Source of the DNA: Lacrimispora sp. 210928-DFI.3.58
Lineage (GTDB): Bacteria > Bacillota > Clostridia > Lachnospirales > Lachnospiraceae
Direction of reading: 5' to 3'
NCBI RefSeq assembly: GCF_020554865.1
Contig: NZ_JAJCIC010000004.1
Location: forward strand, 124,001-188,000
DNA: 64,000 nucleotides
The notes beneath the pieces were generated by a model. It had not been told where the DNA came from. It did not search any database and saw only the letters and a program-made list of their open reading frames with translations. A program made the position numbers and the translations under genes. Below, piece by piece: positions 45,125-53,536 of the stretch. Each line of letters begins with the position of its first letter. The stretch's first letter is position 1.

Positions 45125-45985
45125 ATGAGCATCGACAATCTGATCTGCTTTCTTCTGGTTGCTGAAAACTTAAGCTTCGCAAGGGCTTCGGAGTCCCTCC
45201 ACATCTCCCAGCCTGCTGTCACAAAACAGATTAGCTCTCTGGAACAGGAGCTGGGGGTATCCCTTTTCATCCGCTCCACCCGCCATGTTGAGCTGACTCC
45301 CGCAGGCATGTCCTTTTATAAGGATGCCAAAGTGATCGTTGCCAAAACCCAGACAGCTGTCAGCCGCCTGAAAAACCACAATACGAATCCTGCGTCCCTC
45401 CGCATTGGCTTAAGCAACCCTTCGGCCCTTACATACCTGACTCCCCTGCTGAAAGCATTTCATGAAAAACACCCTGATATCTATCCCAACATCATTGTTC
45501 CGGGGTATAAGATCGCCATGAACCTTTTCCTGGAAAACATGCTGGATGTGCTCTTTTTCCACAGAGAAAATCTTCCAAAGAAAAAAGACATCTCCTTCTG
45601 TGAACTGGAAAGAGATCATTTATGCTGCCTGGCGCCTGCCGGTCATCCCCTGGCTGCAAGAAAGTCCCTCTCCTCCAGGGAGCTGGAGAACATCCCCCTC
45701 ATTGCATGCAATCCCTTAAATGCGCCCCAGGCCATGGCTGCCTTTCAGCAGCAGTTTCTGACCTCCCATCCTGCCAATAAGGTCTTTTACTGTGAGGATC
45801 TGGAAACTGCCCACTGTATGGTTGCTGCCGGGATCGGCCTGTCCGTACTGCCTGATACCCTATGCATAAAATCGCCGGATTTTGCCGCTGTTCCCCTTGA
45901 GGAAGCCCCGGAACTCTCCTTTGGCATTTTTTATCGCCCCAAAAGCTCCAATCCGGCCTTAGGGGACTTCTTAAGGCTTATTTAG
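45125..45985 (+). CDS. LysR-family transcriptional regulator
   Basis: A 286-residue LysR protein. The N-terminal helix-turn-helix is FLLVAENLSFARASESLHISQPAVTKQISSLEQELGVSLF and the effector domain is NPSALTYLTPLLKAF onward. The ribosome site is GGAGG 6 bases before ATG 45125. Its stop overlaps, in convergent orientation, the end of a degraded MATE gene by 8 bases. It may once have regulated that transporter. Confidence 0.93.
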   Translation: MSIDNLICFLLVAENLSFARASESLHISQPAVTKQISSLEQELGVSLFIRSTRHVELTPAGMSFYKDAKVIVAKTQTAVSRLKNHNTNPASLRIGLSNPSALTYLTPLLKAFHEKHPDIYPNIIVPGYKIAMNLFLENMLDVLFFHRENLPKKKDISFCELERDHLCCLAPAGHPLAARKSLSSRELENIPLIACNPLNAPQAMAAFQQQFLTSHPANKVFYCEDLETAHCMVAAGIGLSVLPDTLCIKSPDFAAVPLEEAPELSFGIFYRPKSSNPALGDFLRLI

Positions 45986-46273
45986 CTTCTGCAAATATCT
46001 TTTTCCGGTTGCCCGCAACCGGAAACGCAGACAGCAGGAAGGCCTCACCGCAGCTGACAAGGGTATTGTTCATGACAGCCATCACGGCTGTGGAGGCGAT
46101 CTGGGAAATAAAACTGGGGACCCCCAGGGAAGCCACTGTTTTTACCAGAGAGAACTGCGGATCAAAGAAATGTAAACATGATCACATTGGTAGCGGCATT
46201 TCCCAGATATCCCACACCTTGCCCGATAAAGATCTGATCCAAGGGGATTCCGTTCTGTTGTTGTCTGGCCCAT
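45978..46273 (-). pseudogene. Degraded MATE-family transporter gene (copy 2)
   Basis: A good ribosome site (AGGAGGTTTTAAA) precedes ATG 46273. The MATE N-terminus then appears out of frame as IPLDQIFIGQGVGYLGNAAT, which runs to a stop in FTFL. A second frame resumes with VASLGVPSFISQIASTAVMA followed by VMNNTLVSCGEA (central MATE) and ends FPVAGNRKKIF. At least two frameshifts and large deletions are present; a working transporter is about 450 residues. Confidence 0.75.
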
Positions 46274-46320
46274 TTTAAAACCTCCTGTCTCAGCCTCGAA
46301 GGCCTGTTCCCGCGCAAATG

Positions 46321-46360
46321 AAAAGGGCCTGTACAGATCTGCTCTGTACGCCGGCCCTTC
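46321..46360 (-). terminator. Terminator of the 40-residue protein gene
   Basis: On the minus strand AAGGGCC pairs with GGCCCTT and an inner GTACAGA/TCTGTAC stem extends the hairpin. It is followed by TTCATTTG. It lies just past the stop at 46370 and confirms a short, single-gene transcript. Confidence 0.75.
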
Positions 46361-46369
46361 CCATAGCTT

Positions 46370-46492
46370 TTAGTACACATGTTTTTTCTTCTTGCCAGTC
46401 TGCGCCTGTTCAGCGGCTGTGTGATCCGCCACGTTTACCTTCGGAACTTCCTTTTTCTTTTTCGGCGGATGCTTTGGGTTCTTGTCTGCCAT
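46370..46492 (-). CDS. 40-residue Lys-rich protein under CIRCE control
   Basis: ATG 46492 to TAA 46370, with GAGGTGA 7 bases upstream. The product starts MADKNPKHPPKKKKEVPK and ends with a TGKKKKHVY tail, so it is very basic and likely disordered. It has its own promoter, operator (CIRCE, 46547-46573) and terminator, a complete gene unit. I do not recognise a characterised homologue, although similar Lys/Pro-rich small proteins occur in this family. Nucleic-acid or ribosome binding would fit the charge; this is an inference. Confidence 0.75.
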   Translation of the reverse strand: MADKNPKHPPKKKKEVPKVNVADHTAAEQAQTGKKKKHVY

Positions 46493-46546
46493 ATCTGTCA
46501 CCTCAATTCTGTCAGCTTTCAATTAAAATGCAGTTTACTTGTTGTA

Positions 46547-46573
46547 TTAGCACTATTAGCAGATGAGTGCTAA
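46547..46573. promoter_or_regulatory. CIRCE (HrcA operator) element
   Basis: TTAGCACTA-N9-GAGTGCTAA on the plus strand, or TTAGCACTC-N9-TAGTGCTAA on the minus strand. It has a single mismatch to the consensus TTAGCACTC-N9-GAGTGCTAA, which HrcA binds. It is centred about 68 bases before the small gene start and lies just downstream of that gene's -10. Confidence 0.9.
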
Positions 46574-46584
46574 CCTCCTTTTTT

Positions 46585-46613
46585 AATATAACAGATACGC
46601 AGCCTGTTTTGAA
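46585..46613 (-). promoter_or_regulatory. Promoter of the 40-residue protein gene
   Basis: Minus-strand TTCAAA (46613-46608), a 17-base spacer and TATATT (46590-46585). The predicted start site falls immediately upstream of or within the CIRCE element, the standard arrangement for HrcA repression. Confidence 0.65.
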
Positions 46614-46630
46614 TTGAAAATATCTTATCA

Positions 46631-48520
46631 TTAATAACTAAAAGTTATTATATTTCCTGTGTACAGCTGAAAATACCGTCCCTTCTCCTCCAGAAGCTGT
46701 TCGTGGGTTCCCCGCTCAATGATCCGTCCATGCTCCAGGACCATGATACAATCCGCATTCTTTACCGTCGACAGCCTGTGGGCGATCACAAAGGTAGTCC
46801 TTCCCTTCATCAGACGGTCCATGCCCTCCTGCACCAGGGTCTCTGTCCTGGTATCAATGGAAGAGGTTGCCTCGTCTAAGATCAGCACCGGCGGATCGGC
46901 CACGGCGGCCCTGGCAATGGCTAACAGCTGCCTCTGCCCCTGGCTCAGATTGGCTCCGTCCCCTGTCAGTATGGTCTGGTACCCCTCCGGCAGACGCTTG
47001 ATAAAGCTGTGGGCATTGGCAAGCTTCGCGGCGTTGATGCACTCCACGTCTGTGGCATCAAGGCGGCCATAGCGTATATTGTCCATCACTGTCCCGGTAA
47101 ACAGATGGGTATCCTGGAGCACCATGCCCAGGGAGCGGCGCAGGTCTGCCTTTTTAATTTTGTTGATATTGATGCTGTCATAGCGGATCTTGCCGTCCTG
47201 GATGTCGTAAAAACGGTTAATGAGATTGGTAATGGTCGTCTTTCCCGCCCCTGTGCTCCCCACAAAGGCGATCTTCTGTCCCGGAGTGGCATAGAGCTTT
47301 ATGTTGTGCAGGATGGGCTTTCCCTCATCGTATCCAAAGTCCACATCGTTGAAGGTCACATCCCCCTTAAGCCTTGTGTAGGTAATGGTTCCATCGGCCT
47401 GATGGGGATGCTTCCAGGCCCAGAGTCCGGTACGGCTCTGACTCTCCTCCAGGGAGCCGTCCGCATTTTCCCTGACATTTACCAGCTCCACATAGCCCTC
47501 GTCCTTCTCAGGCTCCTCGTCCAGAAGCTCAAATACCCGCTCCGCTCCGGCCAGTGCCATGACGATGCTGTTCATCTGCTGGCTGATCTGTGTGATGGGC
47601 CTGGTAAAGTTCTTATTCAGGTTCAAAAAGGCTACCAGTCCTCCCAGAGTCAGGCCTCCATGGCCGCTCAAAGCCAGGGCTGCTCCCAATACTGCGCAGA
47701 GGACGTAGCTGATATTTCCCAGGTTACCGTTGACCGGCATCATAATGTTGGCGAACTTATTTGCCTGGCAGGTGCTCTCCCGAAGCTGATCATTCAGCTT
47801 TCGAAACTGTTCCTTGCTCTGTTCCTCGTGGCAGAACACCTTGACTACCTTCTGCCCCTCCATCATTTCCTCAATATAGCCGTTGACCCGACCCAGGCTT
47901 TTCTGCTGCTCCCGGAAATACCGGGAGGACCGGTCGCCTATTTTTGATGCCGCAAGCAGCATGATCCCCACCATAACAAGGGCCATCACTGTCAGAGGGA
48001 CATTCAGGACCACCATGCTGATAAATGTGACAGCCAGCGTCACAAAGGAATTAATGATCTGCGGGATGCTCTGGCTGATCAGCTGGCGCAGGGTGTCCAC
48101 GTCATTGGTATAGATAGACATGATATCGCCGTGGGCATGGGTGTCAAAGTAGCGGATGGGAAGGGATTCCATGTGGTGAAACAGCTGGACTCTCAGATTC
48201 CTCATAGTTCCCTGGGTGATATTGATCATGATGCGGTTATAAAGATAGGCGCATAGGATCCCAACAGCATAGACCGCAGCCAGGCTTCCCACCGCCTTTG
48301 CCAGGGGCAGAAAATCCGGCGTCTTCTCCCTTGTCAGCGGCAGGATGTAGTCATCGATCAGGCTCTGCATAAAGAGCGTCCCCCGCAGGGTTGCCAGGGC
48401 AGAGCCCAAAATGCAGATCACCACACAGCCAAAGGACCATTTGTAGTCCTTCAGCATATATCCGAGAACCCGCGCAAGAACAGGTCCCGGCTGCGTCTTC
48501 TTCTTTTTCTGTATGCTCAT
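46631..48520 (-). CDS. ABC multidrug-type exporter subunit B
   Basis: A 629-residue permease-ATPase half-transporter. Its membrane domain spans about residues 20-320, followed by Walker A IAFVGSTGAGKTTITNL, signature NLSQGQRQLLAIARA, Walker B PVLILDEATSSID and FVIAHRLSTV. A loop insert of about 45 residues between the domains is typical of this heterodimer class (BmrCD/LmrCD-like). It lies 3 bases downstream of its partner. An AATAACT/AGTTATT dyad is at the stop codon. Confidence 0.92.
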   Translation of the reverse strand: MSIQKKKKTQPGPVLARVLGYMLKDYKWSFGCVVICILGSALATLRGTLFMQSLIDDYILPLTREKTPDFLPLAKAVGSLAAVYAVGILCAYLYNRIMINITQGTMRNLRVQLFHHMESLPIRYFDTHAHGDIMSIYTNDVDTLRQLISQSIPQIINSFVTLAVTFISMVVLNVPLTVMALVMVGIMLLAASKIGDRSSRYFREQQKSLGRVNGYIEEMMEGQKVVKVFCHEEQSKEQFRKLNDQLRESTCQANKFANIMMPVNGNLGNISYVLCAVLGAALALSGHGGLTLGGLVAFLNLNKNFTRPITQISQQMNSIVMALAGAERVFELLDEEPEKDEGYVELVNVRENADGSLEESQSRTGLWAWKHPHQADGTITYTRLKGDVTFNDVDFGYDEGKPILHNIKLYATPGQKIAFVGSTGAGKTTITNLINRFYDIQDGKIRYDSININKIKKADLRRSLGMVLQDTHLFTGTVMDNIRYGRLDATDVECINAAKLANAHSFIKRLPEGYQTILTGDGANLSQGQRQLLAIARAAVADPPVLILDEATSSIDTRTETLVQEGMDRLMKGRTTFVIAHRLSTVKNADCIMVLEHGRIIERGTHEQLLEEKGRYFQLYTGNIITFSY

Positions 48521-48523
48521 CGC

Positions 48524-50296
48524 CTACACCTCCCTTTCCGTCTGATTCTCCGGAGAAGCAGCATGGTCGAAATCGCCGCCTCCATTCATCTGGGTATCAT
48601 AGATCTCACGGTAGATCTGATTGGATTCCAGCAGCCTCTCATGGGTGTCGAAGCCGGATATCTGCCCATCCTCCATTACCAGGATCCTGTCGGCATCCTG
48701 GACGCTGGAAATCCTCTGGGCAATGATCAGCTTCGTGGTTCCCGGTATCTGCTCGCCAAAGGCCTTCCGTATCCTGGAATCCGTAGCCGTATCCACTGCG
48801 CTGGTGGAATCATCCAGGATCAGCACCTTCGGTTTCTTTAACAGGGCCCGTGCAATGCAGAGCCGCTGCTTCTGGCCGCCTGAGACATTAGCTCCTCCCT
48901 GCTCGATCCAGGAATGGTATTTGTCCGGAAGCTGTTCAATAAATTCATCTGCACATGCCTGGCGGCAGGCCTCCCTGCACTCCTCCTCTGTAGCGTCCTC
49001 CTTGCCCCAGCGCAGGTTGTCAAGGATAGTTCCGGAAAAGAGGACATTTTTCTGGAGCACCACTGCCACCTGGTTTCTCAGAACCTCCATATCGTAAGAG
49101 CATACGTCCCTTCCTCCCACAAGCACCTGTCCCTTGTCCGCATCGTACAGACGGCTGACCAGATTCACAAGGCTGGTTTTTCCGCAGCCAGTCCCTCCGA
49201 TGATCCCAATGGTCTCCCCGGAGTCAATGTGCAGGTTAATATCACGCAGTGTCTCCTCACCGCTGCCCTGCTTATAGGAAAAAGCCACATGGTTAAAATC
49301 AATGCTCCCATCGGAGATTTCCCTTACCGGCTCCTCCGGGTTTGTCATATCCGTCTTTTCCTCCAGCACCTCTGCAATACGCCGACCGCTGGCAGCGCTC
49401 ATAGTCAGTATGACAAAGACCATAGACAGCATCATGAGGGACATCAGGACCCCCATCACATAGCTGAACATGGAGGTCAGCTCACCTGTTGTCAGGTCCC
49501 CGATCACAATGTAGTGGGCCCCGAACCAGGACAGACCGATCATGCAGCCGTACACCACCAGCATCATAACGGGATTGTTCAGAGCCAGCAGGCCTTCTGC
49601 CCTGACAAAGAGGCGGTAGAGATTATCTGCTGCTTTTTTGAATTTCTCATCCTCGTATTCTTCCCTTACAAAGGCCTTTACCACCCGGATGGCGGAAACA
49701 TTTTCCTGGATGCCTCCGTTTAACTCGTCATACTTATCAAAGACCTGTTCATAGAAGCGGACTGCCCTGCTCATGATCAGAGCCAGGGCAATGGACAGCA
49801 CCAAAATTGCTGCCAGAAAAATGAGGCTCAGCCTTCGGTTGATCACAAAGCACATGCACAGACTGCATACCAGCATCAGCGGAGAGCGGACTGCGATCCG
49901 AAGGCTCATCTGATAGGCGACCTGCATGTTCATAACATCCGTTGTCATGCGGGTCACCAGGCCGGCGGTGCTGAACCTGTCAATGTTGGAAAAGGCGAAG
50001 GTCTGGATATTCTCATACATTCCCTCCCGCAGGTTTGCGGCAAAGCCTGAGGAGGCCTCTGCGCCGTACCGACCTGCCATCACGCCAAAATAGAGGCTGA
50101 AAAATGCCAGAACCAGCATCAATGCTCCATAGGCGTAAACCATGGTACTATTTCCTGCCTCAATCCCCTTGTCAATGATAGATGCCATGATGAAGGGGAT
50201 GAGCACCTCCATCAATACCTCCAGAGCAGTGAAGAGGGGCGTCAAAACGGACACCCGTCTGTATTCGCCCACGCATTTTAACAATGTTCTTATCAT
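48524..50296 (-). CDS. ABC multidrug-type exporter subunit A
   Basis: A 590-residue partner of the gene at 46631. Walker A is IGIIGGTGCGKTSLVNL, signature NVSGGQKQRLCIARAL, and Walker B VLILDDSTSAVD, where the catalytic Glu position is Asp. That marks the degenerate ATPase site, as in heterodimeric exporters. The start overlaps the MarR stop by 4 bases, so all three genes form one operon. It likely exports drugs or toxic metabolites. Confidence 0.92.
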   Translation of the reverse strand: MIRTLLKCVGEYRRVSVLTPLFTALEVLMEVLIPFIMASIIDKGIEAGNSTMVYAYGALMLVLAFFSLYFGVMAGRYGAEASSGFAANLREGMYENIQTFAFSNIDRFSTAGLVTRMTTDVMNMQVAYQMSLRIAVRSPLMLVCSLCMCFVINRRLSLIFLAAILVLSIALALIMSRAVRFYEQVFDKYDELNGGIQENVSAIRVVKAFVREEYEDEKFKKAADNLYRLFVRAEGLLALNNPVMMLVVYGCMIGLSWFGAHYIVIGDLTTGELTSMFSYVMGVLMSLMMLSMVFVILTMSAASGRRIAEVLEEKTDMTNPEEPVREISDGSIDFNHVAFSYKQGSGEETLRDINLHIDSGETIGIIGGTGCGKTSLVNLVSRLYDADKGQVLVGGRDVCSYDMEVLRNQVAVVLQKNVLFSGTILDNLRWGKEDATEEECREACRQACADEFIEQLPDKYHSWIEQGGANVSGGQKQRLCIARALLKKPKVLILDDSTSAVDTATDSRIRKAFGEQIPGTTKLIIAQRISSVQDADRILVMEDGQISGFDTHERLLESNQIYREIYDTQMNGGGDFDHAASPENQTEREV

Positions 50297-50748
50297 ATCG
50301 GTTCCTCCATTCTGTCAGCGGACGTTTGCTTTAAATTCAAAAGCATCCGGCAGAGGACCTGCTCTGTAAGCTGCAATTCCTGCCTTGATATTCCTCTGCA
50401 CATATCCTCACCTCGTTTTTTCAAAAAGTCTTCTACTTCCTGCTGCTTTTCATAGGCCTTTTCTGTCAGAACAAGCCTCTTTTTTCTGTCATCTGCAATA
50501 TCACCCTCTGTGTTCAGGTATCCCTTTTTCTTTAGACTCTTCAGGATCGTAGATATGGTTGCCTTTGATATTCCAAAAGCCTTTTGGATATCCTTTGCAT
50601 ACAGAGCCTTGGAATCCTGGGACAACAGGTGATTTAACATAATGCACTGGCCGGAGGTAATCCCCAGATTTTTGGCATTTGACCTCTCGTACTGCTCCAG
50701 CGCTGCTTTTATTTGCTTTAAAAGACAATTGATCCTGATCTCTTCCAT
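50293..50748 (-). CDS. MarR-family transcriptional regulator
   Basis: A 151-residue MarR protein, from ATG 50748 (GAGGTGG upstream). The winged helix is LYAKDIQKAFGISKATISTILKSLKKKGYLNTEGD, with the wing DIADDRKKRLVLT. It is translationally coupled to the ABC pair. It probably represses the operon and is released by the exported compound. A perfect palindrome at 50882-50897 upstream is a plausible operator. Confidence 0.93.
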   Translation of the reverse strand: MEEIRINCLLKQIKAALEQYERSNAKNLGITSGQCIMLNHLLSQDSKALYAKDIQKAFGISKATISTILKSLKKKGYLNTEGDIADDRKKRLVLTEKAYEKQQEVEDFLKKRGEDMCRGISRQELQLTEQVLCRMLLNLKQTSADRMEEPI

Positions 50749-50881
50749 GTTTTCCACCTCTTGATCCGTGCGGTTTTCTGACTGCATCCCTTCCTATGTT
50801 CGCGGCCAAATGATTTGCATTCAAACCATATGCCTTAAAACATTATAACTGCCTGTGGGCTGTAAGAGAATTGAATATTTC

Positions 50882-50897
50882 TTATTATCAATAATAA
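50882..50897. promoter_or_regulatory. Palindrome upstream of marR operon
   Basis: TTATTAT-CA-ATAATAA, a perfect inverted repeat about 135 bases before marR. A TATAAT-like element lies between at about 50843-50850 on the minus strand. The site is in the typical size range for MarR operators. Confidence 0.5.
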
Positions 50898-50946
50898 AAG
50901 GTTAATAATGTTGTAAAACAGGCTCCTGAGCGGGAACGCGCAAAAT

Positions 50947-50999
50947 AAAAAAGAGAGCGGCTGCAGGCATCATCGAACTGCCTGAAGCATCTCTCTTTT
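50947..50999 (-). terminator. Terminator of the malQ operon
   Basis: AAAAGAGAGATGCTTCAGGC pairs with GCCTGCAGCCGCTCTCTTTT with two mismatches, then T6. It lies 21 bases past the malQ stop at 51020. Confidence 0.85.
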
Positions 51000-51019
51000 G
51001 GTTGTATAAAGTCTCTCCC

Positions 51020-52528
51020 TCACTGCCCTCCGGCATTCAGGCGCCCATATCTTCTCGTCATCTCATAGATCTCTTTCTGCAGCTCCACGCTCAGCTCCTC
51101 TTTTTGCAGCCTCCATTTCCAATTTTTACCAACCGTGGAGGGCTGGTTCATCCTGCAGGAATTGTCATAGCCCAGATAGTCCTGCATGGGAATGATGCAC
51201 AGGCTGGCGCGGCTGGCCATGATCAGGCTGATAAATGACTTGTACAGGCGGTGGGACGGAGTGTAGTGGTCGCAGAGATAATCCCGCGCCAGCTTCCGCT
51301 CCTCCTTTGTAATGCTGGTAAACCAGCCTGCAATGGTCTCGTTGTCATGGGTTCCCGTATAAGCCACGCTGTTCTCCGGGTAATTGTGAGGGAGATAGTC
51401 ATTGGCACAGCCGGAATCGCGGGAATCAAAGGCAAATTCCAGAACCTTCATGCCGGGAAAGCCGCTTTCTTTCACCAGCTGGCGGACAGAATCTGTTACA
51501 TAGCCCAGATCCTCGGCAATGACCTGCTTCCATCCCAAGGCTCTTTCCACATGGCGGAAAAGGTCGATCCCAGGCCCCTTCTCCCAGTGTCCGTTCATGG
51601 CTGTCTGATCTCCATAGGGAATAGAGTAATATTCGTCAAACCCACGGAAATGGTCGATGCGCACCACATCATACAGCCGAAAACAGTAAGCGAGGCGGGA
51701 GATCCACCACTCATATCCTGTCTGCCTGTGGTAATCCCAACGGTACAGCGGATTGCCCCAAAGCTGCCCTGTGGCTGAGAAACCGTCCGGAGGGCAGCCT
51801 GCCACCGCCACAGGGACATTGTCCCCATCCAGCTGAAAGAGCTCCGGATGTGCCCATGCATCCGCGCTGTCCATTGCCACATAGATGGGGATATCGCCGA
51901 TGAGCCGGATCCCCCTCTCATTGGCATAGGCCTTTAGCGCCATCCACTGCCTGTAAAATACAAACTGCATATACTGCTGGAACTCAATATCAAAATACAA
52001 TTCCCTGCGGTAATAGTCCATGGCATATCCATAGCGCAGACGGATATCCTCCGCCCACTCTGTCCAGGGCTTTCCTCCAAAGCGGTCCTTCACTGCCATA
52101 AACAGCCCGTAATCATCCAGCCACCAGCGGTTTTCCTCCAGAAAGCGCTGATAGTCCTGGTTCTGGCTGATATTGCTGCGCTCGTAGGCCTTGCGAAGAA
52201 GGGGATACCGATTCCTGTACATTTTCTCGTAGTCAATGCTCTCTGCATTGTCTCCCAGATCAGCCTCCCCGCATTCCTCCTCCGTGAGCACGCCCTCCTC
52301 TATCAGCGCCTCCAGACTGATAAAATAGGGGTTTCCTGCAAAGGTGGAAAAGGACTGATAGGGGGAATCCCCGTAGCTTGTGGGGCCCAAGGGCAGGATC
52401 TGCCAGTAGCTTTGCCCCGCCTCCCTCAGCCAGTCCACAAAATCGTGGGCGCTTTTTGAAAAGCAGCCGATCCCATGATTTGACGGAAGGCTTGTGATCG
52501 ATAGTAAAATACCGCCAGCTCTGTTCAT
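51020..52528 (-). CDS. malQ: 4-alpha-glucanotransferase
   Basis: A 502-residue amylomaltase that transfers maltodextrin segments between chains and releases glucose. Motifs include AGGILLSITSLPSNHGIG, QSYWQILPLGPTSYGDSPYQSFS, DVVRIDHFRGFDEYYSIP (nucleophile Asp) and IAEDLGYVTDSV (acid Glu). TGTHDNETIAGWF follows. It starts 15 bases after the phosphodiesterase-like gene and ends the PTS operon, which points to maltose or maltodextrin utilisation. Confidence 0.96.
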   Translation of the reverse strand: MNRAGGILLSITSLPSNHGIGCFSKSAHDFVDWLREAGQSYWQILPLGPTSYGDSPYQSFSTFAGNPYFISLEALIEEGVLTEEECGEADLGDNAESIDYEKMYRNRYPLLRKAYERSNISQNQDYQRFLEENRWWLDDYGLFMAVKDRFGGKPWTEWAEDIRLRYGYAMDYYRRELYFDIEFQQYMQFVFYRQWMALKAYANERGIRLIGDIPIYVAMDSADAWAHPELFQLDGDNVPVAVAGCPPDGFSATGQLWGNPLYRWDYHRQTGYEWWISRLAYCFRLYDVVRIDHFRGFDEYYSIPYGDQTAMNGHWEKGPGIDLFRHVERALGWKQVIAEDLGYVTDSVRQLVKESGFPGMKVLEFAFDSRDSGCANDYLPHNYPENSVAYTGTHDNETIAGWFTSITKEERKLARDYLCDHYTPSHRLYKSFISLIMASRASLCIIPMQDYLGYDNSCRMNQPSTVGKNWKWRLQKEELSVELQKEIYEMTRRYGRLNAGGQ

Positions 52529-52543
52529 ATGAAAAATCTCCCC

Positions 52544-53434
52544 TTAATGTTCGATTATTGCTTCCCTTATTTCTATCGTGACTCCATAGTGGTCGGATAC
52601 CTGGGGCTCCCTGGTTCCGCTGCATATGACTCCGGAAGAAAGTACCTGCCTGCGTTCACTGCTGAATATATAGTCCAGCCGCATTCCGCTTCCGGCCTCC
52701 TTCTTTGATGAACGCTCCCTCCAGCCATCGATCACCTTGCTCACTGTGATCCCATCATCCCTTTTCTCTGCCAGCACATACGTATCCAGCCAGCCGTCCC
52801 CGCAGACAAGGTCATAGCCCTGCCCCCGCACCTCTGCCGGGCTGTTAAAATCCCCAAGCAGCCAGACGCCGGCTCCTGCCGCCCTTTTCTCCTGCAAATG
52901 GCGGTCAAGCGTCCTCCACTGGCGTTCAAACGGTTCCTCCTCATCATCCCACCAGCCCATGTGCACCGAGTAATACCATGATGTCTCTTCGCCCTTTGTC
53001 CTGATCCCCAGGACCTTCCTGGTCTTCCAGTACTGATAATCAGAGGACCTGCTGATCTGAAGCTGCTCTGCCTCCTCAATGGGGGCACGGCTGAAGATCG
53101 CCATGCCCTCGTCATAGATCCCATAGCCCACCTTTGCCGGCATCCAGCTCCACTCATAGGAAAGTCCTTCCCCAGCCAGACGATCTGCAAGCCACGCAGC
53201 ATAGTTGTCCTGACGCAGCGGTATTTCCACGCCCGGGCAGGGGCGGTATCCGGGAACAGCTCCTGTTTCCAATCCGCAAGCCCCTCCCAGAACAGGAGAC
53301 GCAATGGTCTGGTTCACCTCCTGCAAAGCCAGAATATCCGGCTTTTCCCGCAGCAGCACCTGCACAAACTGCTCTCTCTTCTGTTCAAAATCCGGCTCCG
53401 CCAGACTGTGTGTATTGATGGTCATGATCTTCAT
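52544..53434 (-). CDS. Endonuclease/exonuclease/phosphatase-family protein
   Basis: A 296-residue EEP-superfamily hydrolase: MKIMTINTHSLAEP at the N-terminus, LALQEVNQT (metal Glu), WWDDEEEP, WLLGDFNSPAEVRG (Asp-Asn) and the C-terminal SDHYGVTIEI (catalytic His). Family members cleave phosphodiesters or phosphomonoesters in nucleic acids, lipids or sugars. There is no signal peptide. It sits between the PTS transporter and malQ, so a sugar-phosphate or metabolite substrate is possible but unproven. Confidence 0.88.
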   Translation of the reverse strand: MKIMTINTHSLAEPDFEQKREQFVQVLLREKPDILALQEVNQTIASPVLGGACGLETGAVPGYRPCPGVEIPLRQDNYAAWLADRLAGEGLSYEWSWMPAKVGYGIYDEGMAIFSRAPIEEAEQLQISRSSDYQYWKTRKVLGIRTKGEETSWYYSVHMGWWDDEEEPFERQWRTLDRHLQEKRAAGAGVWLLGDFNSPAEVRGQGYDLVCGDGWLDTYVLAEKRDDGITVSKVIDGWRERSSKKEAGSGMRLDYIFSSERRQVLSSGVICSGTREPQVSDHYGVTIEIREAIIEH

Positions 53435-53536
53435 GAGCCTTTCCCTCCCGGAAATCTTGTCAGCCTATGCCAATTTGCCTGCCGGGCTTTCATGACCCGT
53501 CCTCTGCGCGGGCACAGGCGTTCTCTATGTATTACT

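Noticed and set aside
46544..46575. Reading the CIRCE dyad as a fifth TTAG-N6-CTAACC site
   Set aside because: The TTAG-to-CTAA spacing is 10 or more, and the arms match CIRCE over 17 of 18 positions.
50840..50946. Riboswitch between marR and malQ
   Set aside because: Contains only a palindrome and promoter-like elements, with no conserved aptamer features.
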